A program made the translations under genes and the position numbers. This document shows, in pieces, positions 9,446 to 18,201 of a stretch of DNA of 42,531 nt (position 1 is the first letter of the stretch; the number at the start of each line of letters is the position of its first letter). Source of the DNA: Acidobacteriota bacterium (GTDB taxonomy: Bacteria > Acidobacteriota > Thermoanaerobaculia > UBA5066 > Gp7-AA6); assembly GCA_003222385.1 (NCBI GenBank), contig QHVV01000008.1:1-42531 (forward strand), given 5' to 3'. A model generated the notes under the pieces. It saw only the letters and a list, made by a program, of their open reading frames with translations. It did no database searches and was not told the origin of the DNA.

Positions 9446-10006
9446 ATGATCCCTCGAGAGGCGACGATGACGGAGTCGGAGATACCGTCCGGGAAGAACA
9501 CCCGCATGTCTCAGGCCGACGGCGCGGCGCCGACCGCCTCCACGGCGACCGCAAAGGAGCCGGAGCCCGGGCAGATCTTCTACGCTGCCGCGAACTGGAA
9601 GGGGGACGGTGCCGGAGCGGGCGTGATCCGTCTGCCCGCCGCCGGCCTGACGATCCCGATCGCCGGCTCGCGCAAACCGGATGAGCCCGCGGCATCGGCG
9701 AATCCGGAAGAGCTGCTTTTAGCCGCGGTCGCGGCCTGTTTCGTCAACACGTGGGCGATCTTCCTGAAGAAGCTCCAGGTCGCGTACCCCGAGCCCGCCA
9801 TCCGCCTGGACGGATCGCTCGGGAAAGATCCCGCGGGCGGATACCGGATGACCGGCGCGGTCATCCATGCCCTGGTGCCCGCGTCGCTCCTGGAGAAGGA
9901 CCGGGCGCGCGTGGAGAAGACCCTCCAGCTGTCCGAGAAGTACTGCATCATCACGAAGGTCGCCCGCGCGGCCATGCCGGTCAGAGTCGAGATCGAAGCC
10001 GTCTGA
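9446..10006 (+). CDS. OsmC family peroxiredoxin
   Basis: SANPEELLLAAVAACFVNTWAIFLKKLQV...LSEKYCIITK. The ATG at 9467 (preceded by GAGAGG) may be the true start. Confidence 0.85.
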   Translation: MIPREATMTESEIPSGKNTRMSQADGAAPTASTATAKEPEPGQIFYAAANWKGDGAGAGVIRLPAAGLTIPIAGSRKPDEPAASANPEELLLAAVAACFVNTWAIFLKKLQVAYPEPAIRLDGSLGKDPAGGYRMTGAVIHALVPASLLEKDRARVEKTLQLSEKYCIITKVARAAMPVRVEIEAV

Positions 10007-10007
10007 C

Positions 10008-10252
10008 TCAGGGTCCGCGCTTCAGGACCACCACGGTCGCTCCGAAACCGCCTCTCTCCGGGGGGGCGTCGAAAAAGTCGGCGATCCGAAGGTCGCCCGC
10101 GGGCGGACTCCGCGCCCCTTTCCGTGGATTAGCCGGACCTCGGCAAATCCACGGCGCCGCGCTTCGTCGAGATAGTCCGAGACGACTCTTCCGACGTCGC
10201 GAGGAAGGAACGAGTGGAGATCGAGGGAATCTTCGATCGGAATCCGCTTCAA
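10008..10252 (-). pseudogene. Smr-domain protein split by a frame change
   Basis: Frame 1: LDLHSFLPRDVGRVVSDYLDEARRRGFAEVRLIHGKGRGV; the second frame continues DLRIADFFDAPPERGGFGATVVVLKRGP and stops at 10008-10010, adjacent to the osmC stop. Confidence 0.7.
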
Positions 10253-10276
10253 GAGCGCAGTCGAGACCGGGCGGCC

Positions 10277-10549
10277 TCAGTCGGCGGTGAGACGAACGCG
10301 CAGGTCATCGGACCGCTCGCCGCCGACCGCGTCGGGCGCGTCGGGCAGCGGAAGCGGAGCGCCGCAGACGCACGCGACCACGATCGGCTTCGCGGCGGCG
10401 TCTCCCGCGAGCTCGAACGGCTTCCCGTCGTTGATCGATCGATCGGCGGACCAGCGCCGCACGGAGCCCAGGATCCCCCCCGGACGCACCGTCCAGTTGA
10501 CGGCCAGGTGGCAGTGGCAGTTGGGGCAATCCGCCCAGTGGTAATTCAT
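10277..10549 (-). CDS. Small cysteine-rich hypothetical protein (zinc-ribbon-like)
   Basis: 90 aa; CPNCHCH...ACVCG. Confidence 0.5.
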   Translation of the reverse strand: MNYHWADCPNCHCHLAVNWTVRPGGILGSVRRWSADRSINDGKPFELAGDAAAKPIVVACVCGAPLPLPDAPDAVGGERSDDLRVRLTAD

Positions 10550-10559
10550 GGCTTCGTCT

Positions 10560-11723
10560 TCATCCCCGCATCTCCTTGTGCGCCTTCTTTCGCTCGTACA
10601 TTACGCCGTCGGCCTTCTCGATCGCGTCCTCGATCGAAATCCGCCGCGAGAAGGGGGCGACGCCGACCGATGCGGCGAGGAACCTCGGATACGCCCGCTC
10701 CTTCAGCCGGGGCGTCTGGCGCACTTCGTCGATCTTGCCGGGGAGCATGTAGAAACGCCGCTTCGCGAGGTCTTCGTCCATCCCCGGAAGAATGACCAAG
10801 AACTCGTCTCCTCCCCATCGGATCAGGAAGTCGGCTCCACGAATGAGCTTCTTGATCGCGGTGGCGATCGTCCAGATGGCTCTGTCTCCGACGTCGTGGC
10901 CCTGGGTGTCGTTGATCGTCTTCAGCTCGTCGACGTCAACGAGCACGACGGTGCCTCCGGCCGCCTCCCGGTCGAGGGTCGGTCGGATCTCGTCGAAGAA
11001 GTGCCGGTTGTAGACCTCGGTCAGCGGATCGATCAGCGCGAGGCGTTTGCGACGTCGGGTGTCGTCCAGCGCCCGGGCGTGGATGACCGACAGCCGGGCC
11101 TCGGTCTCTTCCATGGCCCAGATGATGAGCCCGATCCCGAACAGCATCTCGAGAAACAGGTCGTAAAAGCCGGCGTACAGCAGAAACGAATCGCGAGGCC
11201 CCGGACCGGTCGCGAGCGCGTACGAGACCGCATACGCCGCCCGGAACGCGGCAGTCACGAACGCGAGGAGAGCGGCGAGCCGTTTTCCGAGACCGGATGT
11301 CCGGCTCGCGCCGATCAATACCGCGATCGCCGACCACGCGATGGCGAGCAGACCCGAGTGGAGCGAATAGAAGAGGACCCCCTGACCGCTCCAGAACACG
11401 ATGGCGAGGGAAAGGGGCAGCGCAAGAACCGCGGTGACCGCCAGAGGTCGCGCGAGAGCCGCGTTCCGATCCATCCGGCGCGCCGCCACGACGAGCGCGA
11501 CGATGAAGAGCGTCTTCCAGTACTGAAAGAGGAGGTTCTCGAAGGGAAGCCCCCGCCCGGAGAGCAGCTGCAACGAAGCGAGCGAGAGAGAAAGGAAGAG
11601 GAACGCGACCCCGGCCGCGTTCAGCGCACGGTTCCCTTTTCCTCGCGAAAGATAGAGAAAGATCGCGGCGAGCAGCGCGGAACCGACCGTGTGCAGGAGC
11701 TGACCCAGGAAAAAGATGTCCAT
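10560..11723 (-). CDS. Membrane-anchored diguanylate cyclase (GGDEF)
   Basis: Multiple hydrophobic segments, then DPLTEVYNRHFFDE...RGADFLIRWGGDEFLVILPG; RxxD (RGAD) lies 5 residues before GGDEF. Confidence 0.9.
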   Translation of the reverse strand: MDIFFLGQLLHTVGSALLAAIFLYLSRGKGNRALNAAGVAFLFLSLSLASLQLLSGRGLPFENLLFQYWKTLFIVALVVAARRMDRNAALARPLAVTAVLALPLSLAIVFWSGQGVLFYSLHSGLLAIAWSAIAVLIGASRTSGLGKRLAALLAFVTAAFRAAYAVSYALATGPGPRDSFLLYAGFYDLFLEMLFGIGLIIWAMEETEARLSVIHARALDDTRRRKRLALIDPLTEVYNRHFFDEIRPTLDREAAGGTVVLVDVDELKTINDTQGHDVGDRAIWTIATAIKKLIRGADFLIRWGGDEFLVILPGMDEDLAKRRFYMLPGKIDEVRQTPRLKERAYPRFLAASVGVAPFSRRISIEDAIEKADGVMYERKKAHKEMRG

Positions 11724-11774
11724 GTATTGCTTTCAAGGGTAGAGACTTGCGTGCCGCCGGTCAACGGGCGGCGC

Positions 11775-11846
11775 GGGGACAGACCACGGTTTCCGCAAGC
11801 TCGGTCCTAAACGAACTGCAGACGGTGGAAACCGTGGTCTGTCCCC
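11775..11846. repeat. GGGGACAG palindromic intergenic element (REP/MITE-like), second copy
   Basis: Perfect 20-nt arms GGGGACAGACCACGGTTTCC at 11775-11794 and 11827-11846 (reverse complement), 32-nt loop. Confidence 0.85.
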
Positions 11847-11875
11847 GATCACGTGCTACCCTTTTGCCAAGACCC

Positions 11876-12889
11876 TTGCAAGCCTTCGAGAAAGCGCCTC
11901 CGGACGTCCAGGAAATCCTTTCCAAGCCGATCAAGGAACTGGGCCTCAAGCTCGAAGGCTCGCCGCTCGAGCGCTCGATCCAGAGGCTCTACCGGGAGCT
12001 CGACCGCAAAGGGATCCATCGGTTCCGACCGCTCTGTTATCTGACGGACGAATGGGGATGTCCCTCCGGAGAGCCGGTCATCGGAATCCCGTTCTACCTC
12101 GCGAACCCGAAGCTCGCGCGGCTCGAAAAGGAGATGAACGATCTCGAGGACGAGCGCGAGATCATGATGTATCTGCGGCACGAAGCCGGACACGCGTTCA
12201 ACTATGCGTACCGCCTCTACGAGACGTCGGAGTGGCGCGACCTGTTCGGTCCGTTCCGGCGGCCGTATCGTGAGAGCTACCGGCCGGTCCCTTTCTCGAA
12301 GCGCTTCGTCCGACACATCGACGGCTGGTACGCGCAGAAGCACCCGGACGAGGACTTCGCCGAAACCTTCGCCGTCTGGCTGACGCCCCGGTCGAACTGG
12401 CGCAAGAAGTACCGCGGCTGGGGGGCCCTCGCGAAGCTCAAGTACGTCGATCGCATGGCGCGCAGGTTCCGCGACGCCGATCCGCTCCGTTCCAAGGGGC
12501 GGACCGACATCACCGTCGAGGAGATGGAGACCACGGTCGCCGACTTCTACGACAAAGCGCTCACCGAACCGCTCTCCGCCGAGGAGCTGCCGCTCGAGGC
12601 CGACCTGAACGACATCTTCAACGCCTCGCGCCGTCGCAAGAAGGGGGTCCGTCCGGCCGTCGATCTCCTGCGCGAGAACCACAAGGCGATGGTGGACAAG
12701 CTGACCTACTGGACCGGAGTCCAGCGGCCGCTCGTCAAGGGTCTCGTCCAGGCGATCGAATCGAAAGTGGGCGAGCTCGGGCTGCGGGCGGACGTGAAGT
12801 GCGAGAAGGAGCACCTGACGGAGGTGACCGTCTATGCGACGGCTCTCGCGATGAACTACCTGACCCGCGGAAAGTTCGTGCAGCCCTGA
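11876..12889 (+). CDS. Putative zinc-binding metallopeptidase
   Basis: MMYLRHEAGHAFNYAYRLY (HExxH) ... HPDEDFAETFAVWL. The track ORF starts at 11747, but its N-terminus is the palindromic element; a TTG at 11876 (or 11864) is more plausible. Confidence 0.75.
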   Translation: MQAFEKAPPDVQEILSKPIKELGLKLEGSPLERSIQRLYRELDRKGIHRFRPLCYLTDEWGCPSGEPVIGIPFYLANPKLARLEKEMNDLEDEREIMMYLRHEAGHAFNYAYRLYETSEWRDLFGPFRRPYRESYRPVPFSKRFVRHIDGWYAQKHPDEDFAETFAVWLTPRSNWRKKYRGWGALAKLKYVDRMARRFRDADPLRSKGRTDITVEEMETTVADFYDKALTEPLSAEELPLEADLNDIFNASRRRKKGVRPAVDLLRENHKAMVDKLTYWTGVQRPLVKGLVQAIESKVGELGLRADVKCEKEHLTEVTVYATALAMNYLTRGKFVQP

Positions 12890-12893
12890 ACGG

Positions 12894-13934
12894 ATGAGCT
12901 CCGAGAAATTCCGGGTCGCGGTCCTCTACGACGTCTGGGAAGAGACCGAGCCGGCGCCCGAGCCGGCTCCGGCGAAGCCGGTCCGCGGCAAGCGGCGCAA
13001 GAAGAAGCGCGAGAAGGCGGACCGCGAGGAGATCTTCGAAGCTCTCGGAAAGCTGGGTCACGAACCCTTCTACCAGGTCTTGGACGGCGCCGAGAAGACG
13101 CTGGTCGCGCTCGCCCGCTTGAATGTCGACCTCGTCTTCAACCTGACCGAGTCGTACGCCGGCGACGACACGAAAGACATGAACATCGCGGCGTACCTGG
13201 AGTTGCTCGACTGCCGCTACACCGGAGCCGGTCCCCACGCGCTCTACCTCGCGCAGGACAAGGCGCTCGCGAAGAAAATCTTCGCTTTCCACGGAATCAA
13301 GACGCCGTACTTCGCGACCTCCTATCGCGGCAAGCTGGACCATTCGCACGACATCTCTTTCCCGCTGATCGTGAAGCCCACCTCCGAGGACGGCTCGATC
13401 GGCATCGACACCGGCTCCGTCGTCGAAAGCATCAAGGAGCTGATGGAGCGGATTCACTACATCCAGCAGGAATTCGATTCACCGGCGTTGATCGAGGAGT
13501 ACATCGAGGGGCGAGAGATCTACGCGGCCATCATCGGTAACGAGAACCCGGAGGTCCTGCCGATGGTGGAGCTGGATCTCTCGAAGCTGCCGAAAGGGAC
13601 GCCGAAGATCGCGGGCAAAGAGGTCAAGTGGGACAAGGAGACCGAGGCGTACAAGGTGACCAAGTCCGCTCCCGCCGAGGACCTCGCAGAGTCGACGATC
13701 AAGCGGCTGTCGGACACCGCGCTCTCGGTGTACCAGGCTCTGAAGCTACGCGACTACGGGCGGGTCGACATGCGGTTGACGAAGAAAGGAGAGGTGTTCG
13801 TCATCGAAGCAAACCCGAACCCCTGGCTCGCGTCGACCTCGGAGTTCGCCATGGCCGCGAAGAAGGCGGGTCGCAGCTATACGGACTTGATCCGCGAGAT
13901 CGTGGATCTGGCGCGGGCGAGGTACACGGCGTAG
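12894..13934 (+). CDS. ATP-grasp protein, D-alanine--D-alanine ligase-like
   Basis: LNVDLVFNLTESYAGDD...CRYTGAGPHALYLAQDKALAKKIFAFHGIKTPYFA...VIEANPNPWL. Confidence 0.85.
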   Translation: MSSEKFRVAVLYDVWEETEPAPEPAPAKPVRGKRRKKKREKADREEIFEALGKLGHEPFYQVLDGAEKTLVALARLNVDLVFNLTESYAGDDTKDMNIAAYLELLDCRYTGAGPHALYLAQDKALAKKIFAFHGIKTPYFATSYRGKLDHSHDISFPLIVKPTSEDGSIGIDTGSVVESIKELMERIHYIQQEFDSPALIEEYIEGREIYAAIIGNENPEVLPMVELDLSKLPKGTPKIAGKEVKWDKETEAYKVTKSAPAEDLAESTIKRLSDTALSVYQALKLRDYGRVDMRLTKKGEVFVIEANPNPWLASTSEFAMAAKKAGRSYTDLIREIVDLARARYTA

Positions 13935-13972
13935 GGTCCGGCCAAAGTAGACTCCGCAGAGAGGGCAGATCG

Positions 13973-14524
13973 ATGCGAAAAGTACTCGCGGGAATCCTCT
14001 GTCTGGCAATCGTCACGCCGGCTCTCGCGGGCGAAGTGGCCGGGGTGACGCTGCCCGACACGGCGACCGTCGAGGGCAAGACCTTGAAGCTGAACGGCAT
14101 GGGCTTGCGGACGAAAGTCGTGTTCAAGGTCTACGTGGCCGGGTTGTATCTCGAGACCCCGTCGAAGGACGGCGGCACCGTGATCTCGTCCGACCAGGTC
14201 AAACAGATGCAGCTCTCCCTGCTGCGGAGCCTCGATCACTCGAAGATCACCGAAGCGATCACCGAAGGCTTCGAGAAGAACTCGAAGAGTCAGCTCGCCG
14301 GCTTGAAAGCGCGCCTCGACCGGTTGAACTCGATGATCCCAAACGTCGAGAAGGGCGATCGGATCGTGCTCACGTACGTCCCGGGCAAGGGAACGATCGT
14401 TTCGGCGAAGAACGTCGAGAAAGGCGTCATCGAGGGTAAAGACTTCGCCGATGCGCTCTTCTCCGTCTGGCTCGGGGCAACCCCGGTCCAGGCCGACCTG
14501 AAGAAAGGGTTGCTCGGCGGTTGA
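13973..14524 (+). CDS. Chalcone isomerase-like family protein, secreted
   Basis: Signal peptide then GVTLPDTATVEGKTLKLNGMGLRTKVVFKVYVAGLYLE. The ATG at 13973 with upstream GAGAGGG is preferred to the longer track ORF. Confidence 0.85.
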   Translation: MRKVLAGILCLAIVTPALAGEVAGVTLPDTATVEGKTLKLNGMGLRTKVVFKVYVAGLYLETPSKDGGTVISSDQVKQMQLSLLRSLDHSKITEAITEGFEKNSKSQLAGLKARLDRLNSMIPNVEKGDRIVLTYVPGKGTIVSAKNVEKGVIEGKDFADALFSVWLGATPVQADLKKGLLGG

Positions 14525-14539
14525 CCGCGCGATCGAAAG

Positions 14540-15826
14540 CTACGCCGCCGCGTTCTCCGGCTTCGGACCCAGCCCGACCTTCCTCCGGAAGCGGTCGAAA
14601 CCGACCGATAGAAATACGAGCTCGATCCAGATCCGCGACATGAAGGGAACTCTTTCGACGCCCCCCGACAGGATCGTGGTGACGGCGGCGCGCATCTTCT
14701 CGAACGGGTCCCTGGTGCAGAACGCCTCGAAAAAGATGGGGTCGTAGAAGGCGTACACGAATCGGCGGAACCGCGCGACGAGGCGACGCGCCTCCCGGCT
14801 GTAAGGCTGGAGGTCGGCGGCGCGGACGTCACCGCGGGATGCGAGCGCACGGTCGATCCGGCGCGCTGCGCGCTCTCCCATGGCCATCGCGAGGAATACG
14901 CCGGTCGAAAAAACCGGGTCCAGAAAAGTCGCCGCATCCCCGACGAGCGCCCATCCCTCGCCCGCGGCGCGCGCCGAGGAGGTCGAGTAGTCCGAGATTC
15001 CGAAGACCCGGCTGGTCCGCCTCGATCCGGCGAGGATCGAGGTCATTCGCGCCGACCGGGCGAGAAGCCAGTCGAAACGCTCCTCGAGCGAAGCCTTTTC
15101 TCCGGCGCCTGTCCGGACGAGCGACGGCTCGAAGACCGCGCCGACGCTGCAGCTCGCGTCCGAGAACGGGATGATCCAGTACCAGACGCCCCGATCGATC
15201 GGCAGCAGGATGTCGCCGGGCCGCTGGTCCTCGGGCCATCGGATTCCGTCGTAGTGCGCGAAGAGGGCGCCCCGCTTCAGCCGCCGGTCGAAGCGCCGCG
15301 TCCCGAGCTGGCGTGAGAGCAGCGCGTCCTGTCCCGACGCGTCCACGACGACGCGCGCCCGGATCTCTTCCTCTGCGCCGCCGCGCGGTCGGGCGACCAC
15401 TCCGACCGCCCGGGTCCCGTCGAAGACGACGCGCGCGACAGCGGTCTCTTCCCGGATTTCCGCCCCCGATTCGGCGGCGTGGGAGAGCAGGAGGTGGTCG
15501 AAATCCGCGCGCTTGACCTGGTACGCCGACGGGTGCCTGTCGTCGATCCCGGTCGCGAAATCCACGGGTCGGATGCCTCCGGTCTCCTCGTTCCAGAAGT
15601 AAGCGCCGCGCTTCACTTGAAAGCCGGCGGAGCGGACCTTCTCCGCGACGCCGAGCCTCTCGAAAATCGGAAGGCTGAAGGGAAGGAGCGACTCCCCGAC
15701 GTGGAACCGCGGGAACTTCTCGCGCTCGAGGAGGACGACCCGGCGCCCCGCGCGGGCGAGGAAAGTCGCGACGGTCGAGCCGCCCGGGCCGCCTCCGATC
15801 ACGACCGCGTCGTAGAGACGAGACAT
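14540..15826 (-). CDS. FAD-dependent oxidoreductase, flavin-dependent-halogenase-like
   Basis: GGGPGGSTVATFLARAGRRVVLLEREKFPRFHVGESLLP; VWYWIIPF contains WxWxIP. Confidence 0.8.
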   Translation of the reverse strand: MSRLYDAVVIGGGPGGSTVATFLARAGRRVVLLEREKFPRFHVGESLLPFSLPIFERLGVAEKVRSAGFQVKRGAYFWNEETGGIRPVDFATGIDDRHPSAYQVKRADFDHLLLSHAAESGAEIREETAVARVVFDGTRAVGVVARPRGGAEEEIRARVVVDASGQDALLSRQLGTRRFDRRLKRGALFAHYDGIRWPEDQRPGDILLPIDRGVWYWIIPFSDASCSVGAVFEPSLVRTGAGEKASLEERFDWLLARSARMTSILAGSRRTSRVFGISDYSTSSARAAGEGWALVGDAATFLDPVFSTGVFLAMAMGERAARRIDRALASRGDVRAADLQPYSREARRLVARFRRFVYAFYDPIFFEAFCTRDPFEKMRAAVTTILSGGVERVPFMSRIWIELVFLSVGFDRFRRKVGLGPKPENAAA

Positions 15827-15868
15827 CGCGGCATTCTCTCATTCCATAATGAGGCGTTGCCTCCTCCC

Positions 15869-16609
15869 GTGATCGAGTTCCGCGACGTCCGCAAGTCGTT
15901 CGGAGAGGCCCGGCCGGTTCTCGACGGGCTCTCGTTTTCCGTGGCGGAAGGGGAGACGCTCGCGCTCGTCGGTCCTTCGGGATGCGGGAAGACGACGGCC
16001 TTGAAGCTCGTGAACCGTCTCCTCGATCACGACTCCGGAGAGGTCCGCGTGTTCGGGCGCGACGTCCGGGGCGAGGACCCGATCGCTTTGCGGCGTCGGC
16101 TCGGTTACGTCATCCAGGAGGCGGGACTCTTTCCCCACTGGAGCGTGAAAGAGAACGTGGAGGCGGTTCCGCGGCTCCTCGGCTGGAAGCAGGCCGAAAG
16201 ACACGCACGGTCGGAAGAGCTGCTCGCGCTCGTCGCGCTTCCGGCCGCGGAATACGGCGAGCGGCGGCCGCGGCAGCTCTCCGGCGGACAGCGGCAGCGC
16301 GTGGGCGTCGCCCGTGCCCTCGCTGCCGACCCGCCCGTCCTCTTGATGGACGAGCCGTTCGGCGCGCTCGATCCGATCGCGCGGCGCTCGATGCAGAAGG
16401 AGTTCCTGGATTGGAAGCGGAGGCTTCGCAAGGCCGTGTTGCTGGTGACGCACGATCTGCGCGAAGCGTTCCGGCTGGGCGACCGCGTGGCGATCCTGGA
16501 CCGCGGGAAGGCGCGGCAGACCGGAACGCCGCGGGAGATCCTCGCCGCGCCGGCGGACGACTTCGTGCGCGAGTTCGTGTCCGACGAGCTTCCGGGAGCT
16601 CCGCCCTGA
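15869..16609 (+). CDS. Glycine betaine/choline-type osmoprotectant ABC transporter, ATP-binding protein (OpuCA-like)
   Basis: GPSGCGKTTALKLVNRLL, LSGGQRQRVGVARALAADPPVLLMDEPFGALDPIAR. GTG at 15869 or TTG at 15857 as start. Confidence 0.85.
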   Translation: MIEFRDVRKSFGEARPVLDGLSFSVAEGETLALVGPSGCGKTTALKLVNRLLDHDSGEVRVFGRDVRGEDPIALRRRLGYVIQEAGLFPHWSVKENVEAVPRLLGWKQAERHARSEELLALVALPAAEYGERRPRQLSGGQRQRVGVARALAADPPVLLMDEPFGALDPIARRSMQKEFLDWKRRLRKAVLLVTHDLREAFRLGDRVAILDRGKARQTGTPREILAAPADDFVREFVSDELPGAPP

Positions 16610-17235
16610 GCGGCCTCGCCGCTTATTTCTGGGAGCGGCGGACCGAGATCGCCGCTCTGACGGGAGAGCACGTCGTGCTGGTGGTCGTCTCGACGGCGCT
16701 CGCCGTCGGAATCGGAGTTCCGCTCGGCGTCGCGCTCACGCGGCGCCCCCGCCTGGCGCGCCCTGTCCTCGGCTTCGCAAACGTGGTCCAGACGATTCCG
16801 AGCCTCGCGCTCTTCGGTTTTCTCATTCCGATCCCCTTCATCGGCGGCATCGGAGCGCGCACCGCGATCGCCGCGCTCATCGTCTACGCGCTCCTTCCCA
16901 TCCTCCGAAACACGCACGCCGGGATCGCCTCGGTGGACCCCGCGGTGATCGAGTCCGCGACCGGGCTGGGCATGACGAAGCGGCAGCGCTTGTGGTTGGT
17001 GGAGCTGCCGCTCGCGCTGCCGGTCGTGCTCGCCGGCGTCCGGATCGCGACGGTGGTTTCGATCGGCCTCGCGACGATTGCCGCGGCCATCGGGGCGGGC
17101 GGCCTCGGGGTCCTGATCTACCGGGGCGTCGCGATCGTCGATCACCGTCTGATCCTCGCCGGCGCGGTTCCCGCGGCCCTGCTCGCGCTCGCAGCGGACG
17201 CAGGTCTGGGCTTCGCCGAGCGCCGCCTCCGATGA
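16606..17235 (+). CDS. Osmoprotectant ABC transporter permease (OpuCB-like)
   Basis: VPLGVALTRRP...VVQTIPSLALFGFLIP...IGARTAIAALIVYALLPILRNTHAGI...LPVVLAGVRIATVVSIGLATIAAAIGAGGLGVLIYRG. Start uncertain (CTG at 16606?), overlapping the ATPase stop. Confidence 0.82.
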   Translation: MSGLAAYFWERRTEIAALTGEHVVLVVVSTALAVGIGVPLGVALTRRPRLARPVLGFANVVQTIPSLALFGFLIPIPFIGGIGARTAIAALIVYALLPILRNTHAGIASVDPAVIESATGLGMTKRQRLWLVELPLALPVVLAGVRIATVVSIGLATIAAAIGAGGLGVLIYRGVAIVDHRLILAGAVPAALLALAADAGLGFAERRLR

Positions 17236-17236
17236 T

Positions 17237-17281
17237 GGGGTCAGGTCTCCACTTGCCACATCGGGGGCCACGCTGCCACAT
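17237..17281 (+). repeat. 45-nt GGGGTCAGG inverted-repeat arm, left of the substrate-binding gene
   Basis: GGGGTCAGGTCTCCACTTGCCACATcgggggccacgCTGCCACAT; pairs in inverted orientation with 18202-18246, 41/45 identities by eye. Confidence 0.88.
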
Positions 17282-17286
17282 GCCCG

Positions 17287-18159
17287 CTAGCGCGATTTCA
17301 CCGTCCTTCTGAGGAACTCGCGCGCGACGTCCTCCGGTCGCCGCTTGTCCTTGTCGACCGCCGCGTTCATTTTTCGCATCGTCGCGGCGTCGATCGTACC
17401 GGCGAGCGAGTCGAAGAACGCCCGGACCGCCGGGCGCTGCCAGACCTCCGGTCTCAGAACGAACGCCGCCTCGTACGGCGGGAAGTACCGCCGGTCGTCC
17501 TCGAGCACCACTCCTCCGATCGCGTCAATCAGGCCGTCGGTCGAGTTGCCCGCGACGAGGTCGACCCGGCGGCTGGCGAGCGCCTGATAAAGGAGTCCGA
17601 GATCCATCTGCACGGGCCGCTGTGAGAAGCGGAGGCCGTAGGTCCGTGCGAGCCCCGGGAAGCCGTCTTCGCGCTCGAGGAACTCGTATCCGAAACCGGG
17701 CCGGATCTCCGGGTGCGCCGCCAGGTCGGAGATCTTCGTGATGTGAAGGCGCGCCGCGTCGTCGCGGCGCATGACGAGCGCGAAAGTGTTCTCGAAACCG
17801 AGGGGAGCCGACCAGACGAGGTTCCAGCTCTTCCGGTACTCCTTCGCGACTTCGGCTCGGACGACCTGCGGCTCCGAGACCGGTTTACGGGCGAGGATCG
17901 CTGTGAATGCGGTTCCGGTGTACTCCGGATAGAGGCCGAGCTCGCCGGCCTTCAAGGCCTGATGACAGACGAACGTGCCGCCCAGGTTCAGCCGGCGGTC
18001 GACGCGCACGCCGCGGGCCTCGAGTCCCTGCGCCGCGATTTCACCCAGGATGACCTGCTCGGAGAAATTCTTCGACCCGACCCGGATCGGCGGTTCGCCT
18101 TCCCGATGGCAGGCGCTCGCGAGCGCCAGAAGTACGGCGAGGGCTCCGCGCGCTTTCAC
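17287..18159 (-). CDS. Osmoprotectant ABC transporter substrate-binding protein (OpuCC-like lipoprotein)
   Basis: ASACHREGEPPIRVGSKNFSEQVILGEIAAQGLEARG...LYPEYTGTAF...NSTDGLI. Confidence 0.88.
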   Translation of the reverse strand: MKARGALAVLLALASACHREGEPPIRVGSKNFSEQVILGEIAAQGLEARGVRVDRRLNLGGTFVCHQALKAGELGLYPEYTGTAFTAILARKPVSEPQVVRAEVAKEYRKSWNLVWSAPLGFENTFALVMRRDDAARLHITKISDLAAHPEIRPGFGYEFLEREDGFPGLARTYGLRFSQRPVQMDLGLLYQALASRRVDLVAGNSTDGLIDAIGGVVLEDDRRYFPPYEAAFVLRPEVWQRPAVRAFFDSLAGTIDAATMRKMNAAVDKDKRRPEDVAREFLRRTVKSR

Positions 18160-18201
18160 GTCTTAGTGTGATGTTCCAGCCCCGAAAGCGACCGGGCGTC
18201 G

